Source of the DNA: Manihot esculenta
Taxonomy: Eukaryota; Streptophyta; Magnoliopsida; Malpighiales; Euphorbiaceae
Assembly: GCF_001659605.2 (NCBI RefSeq)
Contig: NC_035162.2
Span: 32,622,950 to 32,686,949, forward strand
Direction: 5' to 3'
Length of the DNA: 64,000 nucleotides
The position numbers and the translations under genes are program-made. This document shows positions 31,570-42,784 of the stretch, in pieces (position 1 is the first letter of the stretch; each line of letters opens with the position of its first letter). Below the pieces are notes generated by a model, which was not told the DNA's origin, made no database searches, and saw only the letters and a list, made by a program, of their open reading frames with translations.

Positions 31570-34500
31570 ATGCGAGGAGCTCGTCGATCAGTTCGATTGA
31601 CTAGAGATCCACCAGAAAGTGAGAGAGTAGATGCTCAACCTCCTGTTTTGCCAAGGGCAAGATCTCAGAGATCAAGCAGGGAGGGTATGTCAATGGACCC
31701 TAGAAGGTCTTTAGACGAGAGCAGAAGAGGCGTTGTTAGGGGAGGAAGATCGGAGGAAGTGAGAGAAGCTATGGAGGTAGAACAGGCCATGGATGAAAGC
31801 ATGGGTATTGGTAGGTCTGTTGAGGGTATGGGAGAGTTTCAGGGAGGCATTCAGGCCTCGGGGTTTGGTTATCCATTCTCTCTTCCGGACCCAGATTATT
31901 CAATGGGAGATGTGTCGGAGTACTCCAGTTACATCCCATATTCTCCTTACATGCCATACATACCTCATTATGATCCACCATATCCCATGTATCCACCCTC
32001 ACCTGTGCATCAAAGTACAGCGTATCCAGAACAAGATGAACCAGTACCTCCACCACAACCAGAACCAGTAATTCAGATACCTCGACCTCATTTACCCGAG
32101 AGAAGAAGGGTGAAAATGACAGAGTACCTGAAATTGGATGCTCCTAAGTTTAACCCAGGAGATGATCCATTTGATTACCTCAGAGCAGTTAGGATGATCA
32201 CCGGTGAGTTGGGAGCAGATGATTGTAGAGCCATTGAAATGGCAGGGTTCACACTTAAATGCAAGAAAGCTCAGGAATGGTTTAAAAACTATGTGGAACC
32301 CAGGATGGACAGTATGTCATGGGGAGAGTTCGCCAATGAATTTGCAGGGTGGGCTTTTCCTGACAGTTCTAGGGAGATGAAAGTAGTGGAATTTGAGCAG
32401 TTGAGACAGACAGATGAAATGAGTATTGATGAATTTACAGACAAGTTCCTGGATTTGCTTCAGTATGTGGGTCAAGCCTATGATACTGATCAGAAGAAGG
32501 CAAGAAGATATACTATGAGACTTCATCCCAGGTATTCTTCCTTGATTCTTCCAGCAGAAAAGGAGAGTTTCCACTCTATAGTGGATGCAGCCAGGAAAAT
32601 GGAGGCAAGTTCCAATATTCAGAAACAATCAAGAGCACAGGCATCGAGTTCTAAGGCCCCTAGTACAGGTACGTCAGGCAGTAAGAGATGGGACAAGGCA
32701 AAAGGAGCAAAGAAAAAGTTCTGGGGTAAAGTTAAGTCTGGTCTGGGATTTGGTAGTGGCTCAAGCTCTGGCACAGCTAATCCAGTATGTCAGAGATGTG
32801 GAAGACCACATAGGGGAGCTTGTCAGTTGGGATCTACAGCTTGTTATAGATGTGGACAGGAAGGGCATATTGCTCGGTATTGTCCTCAGATGACTTTTAT
32901 GGCACCATCTCAGCAGATGAGTTCAGGCAGTGTAGCACAGCCAGTAGGGCAGCCAGTGGCTCCAGCCATGCCTCAGAGTAGTGGCAGAGGTAGAGGGAGA
33001 GGGGCAGCCTCTACTTCAGCAGCAGGTTCCCGAGGTGGAAATCCGGTAGCCCCAGCACGGATTTTCACTGTGACTCAGGAGGAGGCTAACACGTCAAACA
33101 CAGTGGTGTCAGGTAATCTCATCATTGGGTGTTCAGATGTGTATGCTTTGATGGACCCCGGTGCTTCTCATTCCTTTATTGCTTCGAGAGCCATAGAGCG
33201 ATTGGGTTTGATCAGTTCTGAGTTAGAGTATCCTCTCTGGGTCAGTGGACCCAAGTGTGACCCATCAGTGGCAGTGTCAGTCTGTCGTTTCAGTCCAGTG
33301 TTCATAGAGGGTAGATGCCTTCCAGCTGACCTTGTGGTTCTAGACTTGACTGATTTTGATGTCATTCTAGGGATGGATTGGCTATCTGCATATAGTGCTA
33401 CGTTGGACTGTCGAGAGAAGCTAGTGAGTCTCAGAGACCAGGATGGGTCAGAGTGTGTCTTCAGAGGAGACAGGAGAGGTACACCCAGAGGTATGATTTC
33501 AGCCCTTCAGGCTCGTCGTTTGCTTAGGAGGGGTTGTCAGGGGTTTCTAGCTCATGTGAGAGAGCTAGATAGTCAGGTTAGGGAACCAGCCACAGTACCA
33601 GTAGTCCAAGAGTTTCTCGATGTGTTTCCAGACGATTTGCCAGGACTACCACCTGATAGGGAGATAGGGTTTGACATTGAATTATTGCCAGGTACCAGAC
33701 CTATCTCTATTCCTCCCTATAGGATGGCGCCAGCAGAGTTAAAAGAATTGAAGGAGCAGTTGCAGGACTTGGTAGATAAGGGTTTCATCCGCCCTAGTAC
33801 CTCACCTTGGGGTGCTCCAGTGCTTTTTGTCAAGAAGAAGGATGGATCCCTCAGACTTTGTATCGACTACAGACAGTTGAACAAGGTCACTATCAAGAAT
33901 AGGTATCCCTTACCTCGGATTGATGATCTATTTGACCAGCTAGCTGGAGCAGGTTGTTTCTCGAAAATAGATCTGAGATCCGGGTATCATCAGTTGAGAG
34001 TCAGAGAGGCAGATGTGCCTAAGACAGCTTTCCGGACCAGATATGGGCATTATGAGTTCTTAGTGATGCCGTTCGGGTTGACTAACGCCCCTGCAGCATT
34101 TATGGATCTCATGAATAGAGTTTTCAGCGAGTATCTGGATCACTTTGTTATTGTTTTCATTGACGATATCTTAGTGTATTCCATAAATGCAGAGGAGCAT
34201 GCCCAGCATCTGAGAATAGTTTTGCAGACACTGAGAGAGCATGGTTTATATGCCAAGTTCTCGAAGTGTGAGTTTTGGTTAAGGAGCATTTCCTTCTTGG
34301 GACATGTAGTATCAGCAGAGGGTATTGAGGTAGACCCCAAGAAGATAGAGGCTGTAACTAACTGGCCCAGACCCACTACAGTAACAGAGATTAAAAGCTT
34401 TTTGGGACTGGCAGGTTATTACAGGAGGTTCGTTCAGGACTTCTCAAAGATAGCAGCTCCTATGACCAAATTGACTCAGAAGAACCAGAAGTTTATCTGG

Positions 34501-36498
34501 TCAGACCAGTGTGAAGAGAGCTTTGAAGAGCTCAAGAGGAGATTGACAACAGCACCAGTGTTAGCTCTGCCGGTCAGTAATGAGGACTTCACAGTGTTCT
34601 GTGATGCATCTCGAGTGGGATTGGGTTGTGTATTGATGCAGAATGATAGAGTAATAGCTTATGCTTCTAGACAGTTGAAGAAGCACGAGTTGAATTACCC
34701 TACCCATGACCTAGAGATGGCAGCAGTTATCTTTGCACTTAAGATGTGGCGGCATTACCTCTACGGGGTTAAATGCGAGATCTTCACTGATCACAAGAGT
34801 TTACAGTACATCTTAAGTCAGAGAGAGCTGAATTTGCGGCAAAGAAGGTGGGTCGAATTGCTCAGTGATTATGATTGTAAAATCCAGTATCATCCGGGTA
34901 AGGCAAATGTTGTCGCAGACGCCCTAAGCCGGAAGTCACTAGGCAGTTTATCCCATATAGCAGCAGAGCGGAGACCGGTTGTGATGGAGCTTTATAAGCT
35001 CTTTGACGAGGGATTACAGTTAGAGTTGTCTGGTACAGGTGCGTTGATAGCACAGATGAGAGTGACACCTGTGTTTCTGGAGCAGATAGCTCAGAGACAG
35101 CACGAGGACCCTGAATTGATGAAAATTGCCAGAACTGTTCAGTCAGGCAACAATGCAGAGTTTAGATTTGACAGCAAAGGGATCCTTTGCTATGGGAGTC
35201 GACTTTGTGTACCAGATAGGGGCAGTGTGAAGGAAGACATTATGAGGGAAGCTCATAATGCGAGGTACAGTGTTCACCCAGGAGCCACAAAGATGTATCA
35301 GGATCTGAAACGGGTCTATTGGTGGCCAGCCATGAAGAAAGAAGTGGCGAAATTCGTGACAGCCTGTGAGGTTTGTCAGAGGGTGAAATTAGAGCATCAG
35401 AAACCAGTCGGAATGCTTAACCCATTACCGATTCCAGAGTGGAAATGGGAGAACATAGCCATGGATTTTGTAGTGGGTTTACCAGTAGCGTCCAACAGGA
35501 TAGACTCGATATGGGTAATTGTGGACAGACTCACGAAATCTGCTCATTTTCTTCCAGTACGGAGTAACTATTCTGTGGATAAGTTGGTACAGGTCTATCT
35601 GGATGAGATAGTGAGATTACATGGAGTTCTAGTGTCTATAGTTTCAGACAGAGGACCTCAGTTTACCTCCCGTTTTTGGCGGAGTCTGCAAAGTGCAATG
35701 GGCACGAGATTGGATTTTAGTACTGCTTTCCACCCACAGACTGATGGACAGTCAGAAAGGACCATCCAGACCATAGAGGATATGCTTCGCCTATGTGTGT
35801 TAGACTTTGGCGGTTCTTGGAGGCAGCATCTACCTTTGGTGGAGTTTGCCTACAATAACAGTCATCATGCTAGCATTGGGATGGCTCCTTATGAAGCTTT
35901 GTATGGGAGGAAGTGCAGATCCCCTGTTTGCTGGGAAGAGGTAGGAGAGAAGGCTCTTACAGGGCCAGAGTTAGTAGACATTACTAGTAGAATGGTGCCC
36001 ATGATCAGAGAGAGAATCAGAACAGCTCAGAGTAGACAGAAAAGTTATGCAGACGTTCGCAGAAAGCAGTTAGAGTTTCAAGAAGGTAATTGGGTATTGC
36101 TGAAAGTGTCTCCAATGAAAGGAGTGGTTCGTTTTGGGAAGAAAGGTAAATTGGCTCCACGGTACATTGGACCCTTTGAGGTGTTGTAAAGGATCGGAAA
36201 TGTGTCGTATAAGCTGGATTTACCTGCTTCTATGGAGAGGATTCACCCGGTATTTCATGTTTCTATGCTACGACAGTTTGTGTCAGATCCGAATCAGGTT
36301 CTGAGTGAGCCTGAGGTGGAGATTCACACAGATCTCACCTATATAGAGCAGCCAGTGCGGATTCTGGACACGCAGATCAGACAGCTAAGGAACAAGGAGA
36401 TTCCGATGGTGAAAGTTCTATGGAACCACCATAACCTAGAAGAGTGCACATGGGAGACGCGGGAGTCTATGCTCCAGCAGTATCCATATTTGTTTTGA
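31570..36498 (+). pseudogene. gag-pol: Tek-2 gag-pol-chromodomain polyprotein with a single in-frame stop
   Basis: 1643 codons. The ATG at 31570 ([10 protein letters not shown]) is shared with Tek-3. An upstream in-frame start lies in the leader and is not used. Order: acidic/Pro-Tyr-rich N-tail; capsid region from about 183; two Cys/His blocks, the second canonical ([14 protein letters not shown], 425-438); protease D-P-G-A-S-H-S-F at 529; RT F-I-D-D at 863-866; RNase H D1012, E1049, D1074; integrase H1229, H1236, C1266, C1269 and D1299, D1360, E1396 (DX35E); chromodomain-like tail about 1590-1642 ([16 protein letters not shown]), which in Tekay steers integration to heterochromatin. The only break seen is TAA at 36187 (codon 1540), where Tek-3 has Gln. 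It removes the chromodomain but leaves all catalytic domains. Confidence 0.95.
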
Positions 36499-36558
36499 GG
36501 TTAGTTTCCTCCTTGTGTTTTGTTTATTGTTTTAGAAACATCCGAGGACGAATGTTCT

Positions 36559-36572
36559 TAAGGGGGGGAGAA
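36559..36572 (+). other. Tek-2 polypurine tract
   Basis: TAAGGGGGGGAGAA immediately before the 3' LTR start at 36573. It primes plus-strand DNA synthesis. Confidence 0.85.
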
Positions 36573-38775
36573 TGTAATACCCGGCATGTTCAGACATCGA
36601 AATTCCTACCGTCCGATGGAATCTAAGATGTCAGAGCATCCCTGAAGGGTAGAGTGAAGGTTTTCTAAAATGTTTTTACATGTTTTAAGCTTTTGTTTTA
36701 GAAAAGAAATGAGTTTTGAAGAGAAAAGGCTAAGGAAGTCTTTGCCACTTTCGGCCCCCGAAAGTTGAAGTTCGGCCGCCGAAAGTACCCCATGTTCGGC
36801 CCCCTAAACTCTAATGTTCGGCCTCCGAAGGTGGTGAGGTGTTGCATGTAGCTTTAGCCACCAAATGTGAAGCGGTGGTTCTTTGTTAAAGGTGTTTTTG
36901 GCCGAGAAAGGAGGTGCTTAAGCTTTCCTTTGGGTCAGAGACATGTTCATGCTTCCCCTTAGTGACTTACCTAGTTTCTCATCAAATCTTTCAAAGAAAA
37001 ACAAGTTTAAAGTGAGTTTAAGATAGTTTTGAGAAGTTGTGGAGTTTAAGAACTTGAGAAGCTTGAATCTCCATCTCTTCAAGTTTGGAGTCACACCAGC
37101 CTTTGTTCTTTAAGAGGTAAGTGTGAATCCTTAGTTTTTATCATGTTTTACATAAGCTTGATGAAGGAGAAGGGGAGTTATGCATGTGTATGCATAAGTT
37201 GTGCATAGTAGGGTGCATAAATCGTTTATGCTATATGTATGCTTGATGTGTGTTGTTGTTTGGAGTTTTAATGTGGTTTAAAACTCCTATATGCATGATT
37301 AAGTGGTAGAGCATGTTTGGAGAGGTGGGATGCATGTTTGGAGGGTTAGTGTTTGGATGGCATGGTTGTGCACGAAGCTGAGTTCTGGATGAACTCAGGT
37401 TCGGCCGCCGAATGTGGGAGTTCGGCCGCCGAACCTCTTCTGAAGGCAGTTTTGGCTGCCTAAGGTTGCCCCCGAACATTTGGACTTTCGGATCTGTCAT
37501 GCACATTCGGCCGCCGAAGGTGCCCCCGAAAGTGCCCTGTCCAGCTTTCCTTTGCATGTTTTCCATGGTTGTTCTAAGGTGTTTTAAGGGGTTTTTTTTT
37601 GGGGAGATGTTTAGAGATATGTTAGAGTATGTTTGGTCCCTCATTTAAGTCTATCTGTGTAGGCACAGACCAGAGGAACCAGAGAGTTCAGCAGTGAGTA
37701 CCGCTTCAGGAGCCTGCAGAGTCAGTCAGAGTCAGTCAGAGGTGAGTGGAACTACACTTAATTCTTTTAATTACGAAATGTAATGCTTTTAGCATATTTC
37801 ATTCATCATGAGTATGCATAGGATGATTGCATTAGAAATCACGAATATGTTGCATTGCATAGTTAATTGTTGATGTGGGTGAATGCTGAATGATCCAATA
37901 GTCCCAGACAGGAAGTCCAGGACCCCATTCTACGGCCTGGCAGGTATAGAGAGTTCAGGACCCCATTCTACGGCCTGACAGGTTTGTTTTTGAACAGGAA
38001 GTCTAGGACCCCATGCGATGGCCTGGCAGATTTAGTATTTATACAGGAAAAATCCAGGACCTCATCACTGGCCTGGAAATTTAAAATATGTGTGTATGTA
38101 TGTATGGATGTATGTATGCATTACAGGAAGACCAGGACCCCAGTCAACGGCCTGGCACGGATTAGATACTGGGACTATGTGGTGACAGGTTTACCCTAGA
38201 TGTGAATTGTCTGTGATATGATGCATTCCATAAGATCATGTTTTAATGACAGGTTTTATTGTTCTACTCACTGGGCTATAGAGCTCATCCTTCTCCCTTA
38301 TTCCCAGTTTTGCAGGTTTCAGTATACAGGTTGTACAAGGGCAAGTCAGAGGTGCATAAAAAAAAGAGAGCTTGTAATAGTTAGAGTGGGTATGTAATAT
38401 TAAAGAGATGTATTAGTTGTGTAAATAGTTAAAGTGTGCTTGACTTAGTTATTCTGTTTTATAAGTCTTTTGTATACATGATCAAGTTATATAACTGTTT
38501 TACAAACAGGTGAAAAACCAGGCTTAACAGGTATGATTTAACCCATCTAGAGCAAGCTCTAGTCAGGGGTACAGAGTACAAAGTATAGAGATTGTGCATG
38601 CACAGGTTAAGCCATAGTTCAGAGAAAGAAAAGTTTTTATTTTCACAGAAAATATATGATCATGTATGAGTTTTTACAGGTACACAGAGAGTATAGCAGG
38701 CTTGCTACGGGTTCTGGCGGCCTTATGCCGACCTGAATCCTAGCGCCGGTGACGGTCCATTCCCGGGTCGTTACA
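36573..38775 (+). repeat. Tek-2 3' LTR (2203 bp)
   Basis: Matches 29144-31345 apart from about ten substitutions and one base in a homopolymer near 37592. Confidence 0.95.
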
Positions 38776-38780
38776 GTCCA
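38776..38780. repeat. Target-site duplication GTCCA of Tek-2 (right copy)
   Basis: Matches 29139-29143. Confidence 0.95.
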
Positions 38781-39988
38781 TCAGCTCCAGCACGGATCTT
38801 CACGATGACTCAGCAAGAGGCAAATGCATCAAACACCGTGGTGTCAGGTATTCTCATCATTGGTTCTTCAGATGTTTATGCCTTAATGGACCCTGGTGCA
38901 TCTCATTCTTTCATTACTCCGAGAGCCGTCGAGAGGTTGGGTTTGATGGTCTCTGGGTTAGAGTGTCCCTATGGGTCAGTGGACCCAAGTGTGACCCGTC
39001 AGTGGCAGAGTCAGTTTGCCAGTGTACTCCAGTTTTTGCTAAGGGGAGATGCCTTTCCGCTGACCTTGTAGTTCTAGATTTGACAGATTTTGACGTCATT
39101 CTAGGGATGGATTGGCTATCTACCCATGGTGCTACCTTGGATTGCAGAGGTAAGGTAGTCAGGTTCAAATGTCAAGATGGGTCAGAGGTTGTCTTCAGAG
39201 GAGACAGGAGGGGTACACCTAGAGGTTTGTTATCAGCCCTACAGGCTCATAGGCTACTCAGGAGGGGTTGTCAGGGTTTTCTAGCTCATGTGAGAGAGCT
39301 GGATAGTAATGTCAGAGAGCCTGCCTCAGTGCCCGTGGTCAGTGAGTTTTTAGACGTCTTCCCAGACGAGCTGCTAGGTTTACCACCTACTAGGGAGATA
39401 GAGTTTGAAATTGAATTGATGCTTGGAACCAGACCGATCTCTATCCCTCCCTACAGGATGGCACCAGCTAAATTGAAGGAGCTTAAAGAGCAATTGCAAG
39501 AGTTGGTAGATAAGGGCTTCATCCGACCGAGTACCTCACCTTAGGGTGCTCCAGTGCTGTTTGTGAGAAAGAAGGATGGATCCCTCAGACTTTGTATCGA
39601 CTATAGGCAGTTGAACAAGGTCACTACCAAGAATAAGTACCCGTTGCCAAGGATCAACGATCTATTCGACCAGCTAGCAGGAGCAGGTTGTTTCTCCAAG
39701 ATAGATTTGAGATCCAGGTACCATTAGCTGAGGATAAGAGAAGAGGATGTGCCGAAGACGGCGTTTAGAACTAGATATGGGCACTATGAGTTCCTTGTGA
39801 TGCCGTTTGGGTTAACCAATGCCTCTACAGCATTCATGGACCTCATGAACAGAGTTTTCAGTCAGTATCTGGATCACTTCGTTATTGTCTTCATAGATGA
39901 TATCTTAGTGTATTCCAGGAATGCATAGGAGCATGCCCATCATATGAGGTTAGTCTTGCAGACCCTGAGAGAGCATGGCTTGTATGCC
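38781..39988 (+). pseudogene. pol: Tek-0 protease and RT N-terminal part
   Basis: Protease D-P-G-A-S-H-S-F lies at about 38891-38914. A frameshift near 38965 moves reading to another frame. The RT region includes [15 protein letters not shown] and [15 protein letters not shown]. Stops occur at 39542 (TGG to TAG), about 39726 and about 39927. RT F-I-D-D is intact at about 39890-39902. It breaks at 39988 in the codons for HGLYA, exactly where 52544 resumes. Confidence 0.85.
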
Positions 39989-40513
39989 GGCACCGGAATT
40001 CCTATTGTCTGATGGAATCCGGGGTGTTGGGATTCTATATAAGGGTAGGAGTTATGTTTTTTTAAGTGTTATGATGTGTTTTTTATGGTTTTACAGTTCT
40101 TTAGTTTTGAGTTTTGAATTGTAATGAACCAAGGCAGAGGAGCCAAGTTCGGCCGCCGAAGATAAGTTCGGCCGCCGAAAGTGCTCAATGTTTGGCTTCC
40201 GAAGTTCAGGTTCGGCCCCCGAATGTTGCATGGTTTCGCATGCGATTGGGCAGCCGAAGCTGAGTTGGCTAGTGAGCTGAGTCATGTTTTTTTTGACAAG
40301 TGTTGGCCTCAGATTCTTGCCATGGAATGACCACGTCTCTTATGACTCATCTGTACATGTTTTTGGTTGTTCTTACAGCAGTTTGAGGTGCTTGCAAAGG
40401 TGTTGAGAGTTGAGAGAAACAAAAGTTATGCTTTTGAGTTTTTGAAGAGAGGTTGATCTGTTTTTCCTTTGTTCAGTGTGTGTATCTTCCTGTTTCCAGA
40501 GGTAAGGGCAGTC
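39989..40513 (+). repeat. Truncated Tek-3-type LTR start, + orientation
   Basis: It matches the reverse complement of the start of the Tek-3 3' LTR (from about 42686 down) but lacks its first 20 or so bases. TTCGG dyads lie at about 40145-40260. It is joined to Tek-0 RT through a short CCGG overlap and is cut at 40513 by the Tek-3 3' LTR of opposite orientation. With 40514-42708 it forms an inverted repeat. Confidence 0.75.
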
Positions 40514-42708
40514 TGTAACGACCCCAAAATGGACCGTCACCGGCGCTAGGATTCAGGTCGGCTTAAGGCTGCCAAAACCCGTAGCAAGCCTGCTATACTC
40601 TCTGTGTACCTGTAAACCTCATACATGATCATACATTTTATGTGAAAATAAAACTCTTTTCTGAACCAAGGCTTAACCTGTGCATGCATTGTCTCTGTAC
40701 GCTGTACTCATGTATTCTGTACTCTGTATCCCTGACTAGAGCTTGCTCTAGATGGGTTAACTCATACCTGTTAAGCCTGGTTTTCACATACAGGAAAACA
40801 TATATACATATACAGATCATGTACAAAACATACATCACTAGGTCTAGGTCAAGCAACAACTAGTACATCTCTTTAATATTACATGTCCACTCTACGCTAT
40901 TACAGATCTCTTCACTTTTCCTGCACTCTGCTGAACTGTCCTTGTACACTGTACACTGAACCTGCAAAACTGGGGTTAAGGGAGTGGGATGAGCTCTATA
41001 GCCCAGTGAGTAGAACAGTAAAACATCTTAGTAAAGTATGATCTCATGGAATGCACCATATCACAGACAAGCCACATCAAGAGTAAACCTGTCACCACAT
41101 AGTCCCAGTAACTCTGTGCCAGGGCGTAGAATCAAGCACTTGGTCTTCCTGTCATATATATGTATATATGTATATAACACCTCTGTACTTACCATTGCCA
41201 GGGCGTAGTCAAAGGCTCCTGGACTTTACTATATACCTGCCAGGGCGTAGTCAAAGGCTCCTGGACTTCTCTATACCTGCCAGGGCGTAGTCAAAGGCTC
41301 CTGGACTTCCTGTCTGAGACTATTGGATCATTCAGCATTCACTCACATCACCAAATAACGATGCAATGCAACATATTCGTGAATACTAATGCAATCATCC
41401 TATGGCATAAACATGATGCATGAGATATGCTCAAAAGCAGTTTATAGTTCAATTAAAAGTCATAAGTTTAGTTCCACTCACCTCTGGCTATCTGGACTGA
41501 CTGACTTTGCAGGCTCTGAACCTCTGGAGCAGTACTCACTGCTGCTCTCTCTGGTTCCTCTGGTCTCTACCTATACAGATTGACTCAAATGAGGGACCAA
41601 ACAAGCTTATGATTAACTCTATTTAAACTCCCCAAGAATCCCCTAAAACTCTCTCTAATAGTCATGCAAAGCAAGCAAAGGAAAGCTGGACAGAACACTT
41701 TCGGCGGCAGGTTCGGCGGCCGAAAGTCCTCTCCAGAGACGAAACTCAAACACCTTCGGCGGCACCTTCGGCGGCCGAATCCCCCAAACAGAGCCGAACA
41801 TGCACAACTCGCGGGGGGGGAAAGCTGTGGCAGCCTAAGCCACCATGCAAGAGGTTCGGCGGCCGAATGAACCTTCGGCTGCCGAACCTGAGTTCATCCA
41901 GAACTCAGCTTCAACGGCAAACCATCTCCTCTTTCCCTTCAATAACTCCAAACATGCATATACCAACTCCTCAACACACATATACATAAGTATATGATCA
42001 CAGGGGTCCAAAACTATCTCATAACCCCAAACAATAAATCAAACATAACACATAAACATGTATACATGCATAACTCATCAAAACTATCATTAAGAACCTA
42101 AACATGCATCTCCTTCCACAAATCCCCCTAAAACCTTCAGAAAACATATTCAAGAACATCACTTACCTCCTGTAGTAAGAAGCTACACACTCTGAACAAG
42201 GGAAAACGGATCACCTCCTCTCACACTCTCAAACTCTCTCAAACTCACTTTTTGCTCCACAACCTTCAAAACTTGGTAAACGAGCAAACTCCTGCATGAG
42301 CTGCTCAAACTCAGCAAATAAACCAAGGGAGACGTGGCCAACTTCTGGCAACAAGTTGGACATAACACCTGTCCACAATGCTGACTAAGGATGGCTCAAA
42401 AGCTGGCTGACCAACACAGCTTCGGCTGCCGAATCGCATGCAAAACCATGCAACATTCGGGGGCCGAACCTGAACTTCGGAAGCCAAACATTGAGCACTT
42501 TCGGCGGCCGAACTTATCTTCGGCGGCCGAACTTGGCTCCTCTGCCTTGGTTCATTTCAACTCAAAACTCAAAACTAAAGAACTATAAAACCATAAAACA
42601 CCTCATAACACATAGAAACCATAACTCCTACCCTTATATAGAATCCCAACTCCCCGGATTCCATCAGACAATAGGAATTCCGGTGCCGGATTCTAGCCGG
42701 GTATTACA
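40514..42708 (-). repeat. Tek-3 3' LTR (2195 bp)
   Basis: TGTAACGACCCC...GGGTATTACA on the + strand. TTCGG dyads lie at 42420-42535 and 41698-41885. Tandem 'gccagggcgtagtcaaaggctcctggactt' type units lie at about 41105-41310. A TATATAAG sequence (42633-42640, minus) is close to the LTR start and of uncertain use. Confidence 0.9.
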
Positions 42709-42724
42709 TTCTCCCCTCCTTAAG
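42709..42724 (-). other. Tek-3 polypurine tract
   Basis: CTTAAGGAGGGGAGAA on the minus strand, next to the 3' LTR and downstream of the ACATCCGAGGACGAATG block conserved in Tekay elements. Confidence 0.85.
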
Positions 42725-42784
42725 AACATTCGTCCTCGGATGTTCCTAAACCAACAAAAACAAAACACAAGGAGGAAACTAACC

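Larger units (their letters stand above)
29144..38775 (+). mobile_element. Tek-2: complete Tekay/Del-clade chromovirus retrotransposon (9.63 kb)
   Basis: LTRs 29144-31345 and 36573-38775, initiator tRNA-Met primer site, a polyprotein with one stop, a polypurine tract at 36559-36572 and the duplication GTCCA. About ten LTR-LTR substitutions were noticed by eye, so insertion was recent. Its LTR type recurs as a TSD-less copy (49138-51381) and a clean solo LTR (54379-56581), so the family is active locally and often loses its interior. Confidence 0.95.

Noticed and set aside
42633..42640. TATATAAG (minus) as the Tek-3 TATA box
   Set aside because: It is only about 70 bp from the LTR start and upstream of the first dyad cluster, unlike the boxes in the other LTRs. 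Left uncertain.
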